Assembly (NCBI GenBank): GCA_003233615.1
Contig: QIMB01000086.1
Coordinates: forward strand, 1-7,304
Source of the DNA: Nitrospirota bacterium
GTDB lineage: Bacteria > Nitrospirota > Nitrospiria > Nitrospirales > UBA8639
DNA length: 7,304 nt
Direction of reading: 5' to 3'
Shown here in pieces: positions 6,283 to 7,304 of this stretch. The position numbers and the translations under genes were made by a program. Each line of letters opens with the position of its first letter. Position 1 is the stretch's first letter. The notes beneath the pieces are model-generated. The model saw only the letters and a program-made list of their open reading frames with translations. It made no database searches and was not told the origin of the DNA.

Positions 6283-7304
6283 TTAATCCTGGTCCGTATT
6301 TTCGATCTCCATCACGACTGGGCAATGGTCCGATAACCGGCGATAGGCTAACGGGTAGTCTCCACGGATACGTTGGCAATCGGCTAATGCGCAATATCCT
6401 GTGACCTGTATGGATGTGACAGCAACTTCCTTCATCTCTTTTGTGACCAAGATATGATCAAGCTGCCCCGCTCGCCCACGAAAATAATGAGAACATTGCG
6501 GGTGGACAGCAAGGTCTGAAAAGCCCGGCTTTTCTTTAGCGACAAACCGGCGCAGATACTTCAGCTCAGAGCGTTGTGATTGCCGGTCTCCAGCCCCCAT
6601 TGTGTTGAAATCCCCCAAAATCACCACATCACGATCATGTTTCAACAAAGAGGCAACAGCCTTATCAATACGGTTGAAGGCTTTTTGACGCGTTCCCAGC
6701 GCAAAGACATTCGGCCCGGATTTGAGATGGACGGCTATCAGGTGAAAGTCGGCGCCATTTTTTGTGCGGGACTCGACATACGCATATTGCCCGGGTCGTA
6801 AGCCTGACGCGCAGGGGGTGAGGGCTGACGAGGCTTTTGCATTCAATTGCCAGAGGCTGTCAAATTTGGACAGCCTAACACGGGAATTGTTCCACAGCAG
6901 GCCGACGTGGTGATTATTCGGTCGCCCACAGGGTTGTCGGTGCCATCGCCAAGTGTCCCCGGTGTGTGCGGATAACTGGCGGGTGAGCGTCTTCAAGGCT
7001 TGCGTCGCTTCTGGTGTAGCCAAGATTTCTTGGATAGCCAGAATATCCACCTGCATCCACCGAATGGCACAAATCAACCAATCCAGATCAGTTGGGGCCG
7101 CAGAACCCCGTGACTGATCTGGTGCGGATCCTACAGGAAACCATCGCACATTCCATGTGGCCACACGCAACGTGGCAGATGAAGGATCAGCCATACGGAG
7201 TCCTTGTTGGATGGCTGACTGGCATTGAGCCTCACTCGCCCAAACCTGATCCTCTCCTCCGAGAATGGTCTTTGAGTCAGTATCAGCCTCTTGAGCCAAA
7301 GGTG
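6283..7304 (-). CDS. Endonuclease/exonuclease/phosphatase (EEP) family protein, N-terminus possibly beyond right edge
   Basis: This is a hydrolase of the EEP superfamily (PF03372), the fold of DNase I, exonuclease III and sphingomyelinases, acting on phosphodiester or phosphomonoester bonds with a divalent metal. The numbers count the TTG codon 7299-7297 as 1. The motifs appear in order: VATWNVRW (Asn50), ILAIQEI (metal ligand Glu91), AVHLKSG (His191), VILGDFN (Asp230, Asn232), LDH (281-282) and SDHCP (Asp324, His325). The catalytic set looks complete. The frame stays open to the window edge (PLAQEA at the edge resembles a signal-peptidase site), so a signal peptide may lie outside. The alternative start is the ATG at 7194, with AAGGA six bases upstream, giving 303 residues that begin just before the EEP fold. 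Eight cysteines, including GYCALADC, would suit a periplasmic or secreted enzyme. The substrate cannot be told. It is convergent with the GHKL ATPase gene. Confidence 0.9.
   Translation of the reverse strand, partial: PLAQEADTDSKTILGGEDQVWASEAQCQSAIQQGLRMADPSSATLRVATWNVRWFPVGSAPDQSRGSAAPTDLDWLICAIRWMQVDILAIQEILATPEATQALKTLTRQLSAHTGDTWRWHRQPCGRPNNHHVGLLWNNSRVRLSKFDSLWQLNAKASSALTPCASGLRPGQYAYVESRTKNGADFHLIAVHLKSGPNVFALGTRQKAFNRIDKAVASLLKHDRDVVILGDFNTMGAGDRQSQRSELKYLRRFVAKEKPGFSDLAVHPQCSHYFRGRAGQLDHILVTKEMKEVAVTSIQVTGYCALADCQRIRGDYPLAYRRLSDHCPVVMEIENTDQD
7201..7205 (-). promoter_or_regulatory. Possible ribosome binding site for the internal EEP start
   Basis: The minus strand reads AAGGA, six bases before the ATG at 7194. 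It supports the shorter form of the EEP protein. The uninterrupted, coding-like frame upstream of it argues for the longer form. Confidence 0.35.

Overview
The window holds four substantial protein genes, one small hypothetical gene, one doubtful small ORF and two short intergenic stretches. By eye the base composition is moderate (roughly 50% GC). Shine-Dalgarno sites are bacterial in type. The gene mix is an AAA-like ATPase fused to a membrane coiled coil, a CDF cation transporter, a GHKL ATPase and an EEP-fold hydrolase. This suggests an environmental Gram-negative-type bacterium. A Nitrospirota (Nitrospira-like) origin is my impression only and rests on no diagnostic marker. No rRNA, tRNA, CRISPR array, insertion sequence or phage gene was seen.

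Layout. Bases 1-2620 (minus strand) are one long reading frame that leaves the left edge. It encodes a P-loop ATPase of the AAA-like (AAA_35) type, then a proline-rich linker, one membrane segment and a very long coiled coil. Bases 2621-2970 hold only a doubtful 65-codon frame. Bases 2971-3231 (minus) encode an 86-residue hypothetical protein with a strong ribosome binding site. Bases 3232-3632 are a gene-free gap between the divergent minus- and plus-strand groups.

On the plus strand, a CDF-family cation transporter (3672-4616) is followed after 21 bases by a GHKL/Bergerat-fold ATPase (4638-6245), which starts at TTG behind a good Shine-Dalgarno site. The two look like an operon. A hairpin at 6252-6269 lies in the convergent gap before a minus-strand endonuclease/exonuclease/phosphatase-family protein (6283 to the right edge), whose N-terminus may lie outside the window.

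How the genes relate. The only close coupling is transporter plus GHKL ATPase, which is likely co-transcribed but has no obvious shared function. The convergent EEP-fold gene may be an independent unit. The AAA-like/coiled-coil gene and the 86-residue gene share a strand but are 350 bases apart. Nothing here amounts to a recognised defence, secretion or metabolic cluster. The most unusual items are the AAA_35-membrane-coiled-coil architecture with its internal 25-residue duplication, and the GHKL ATPase with an uncharacterised C-terminal module and a strongly basic tail.
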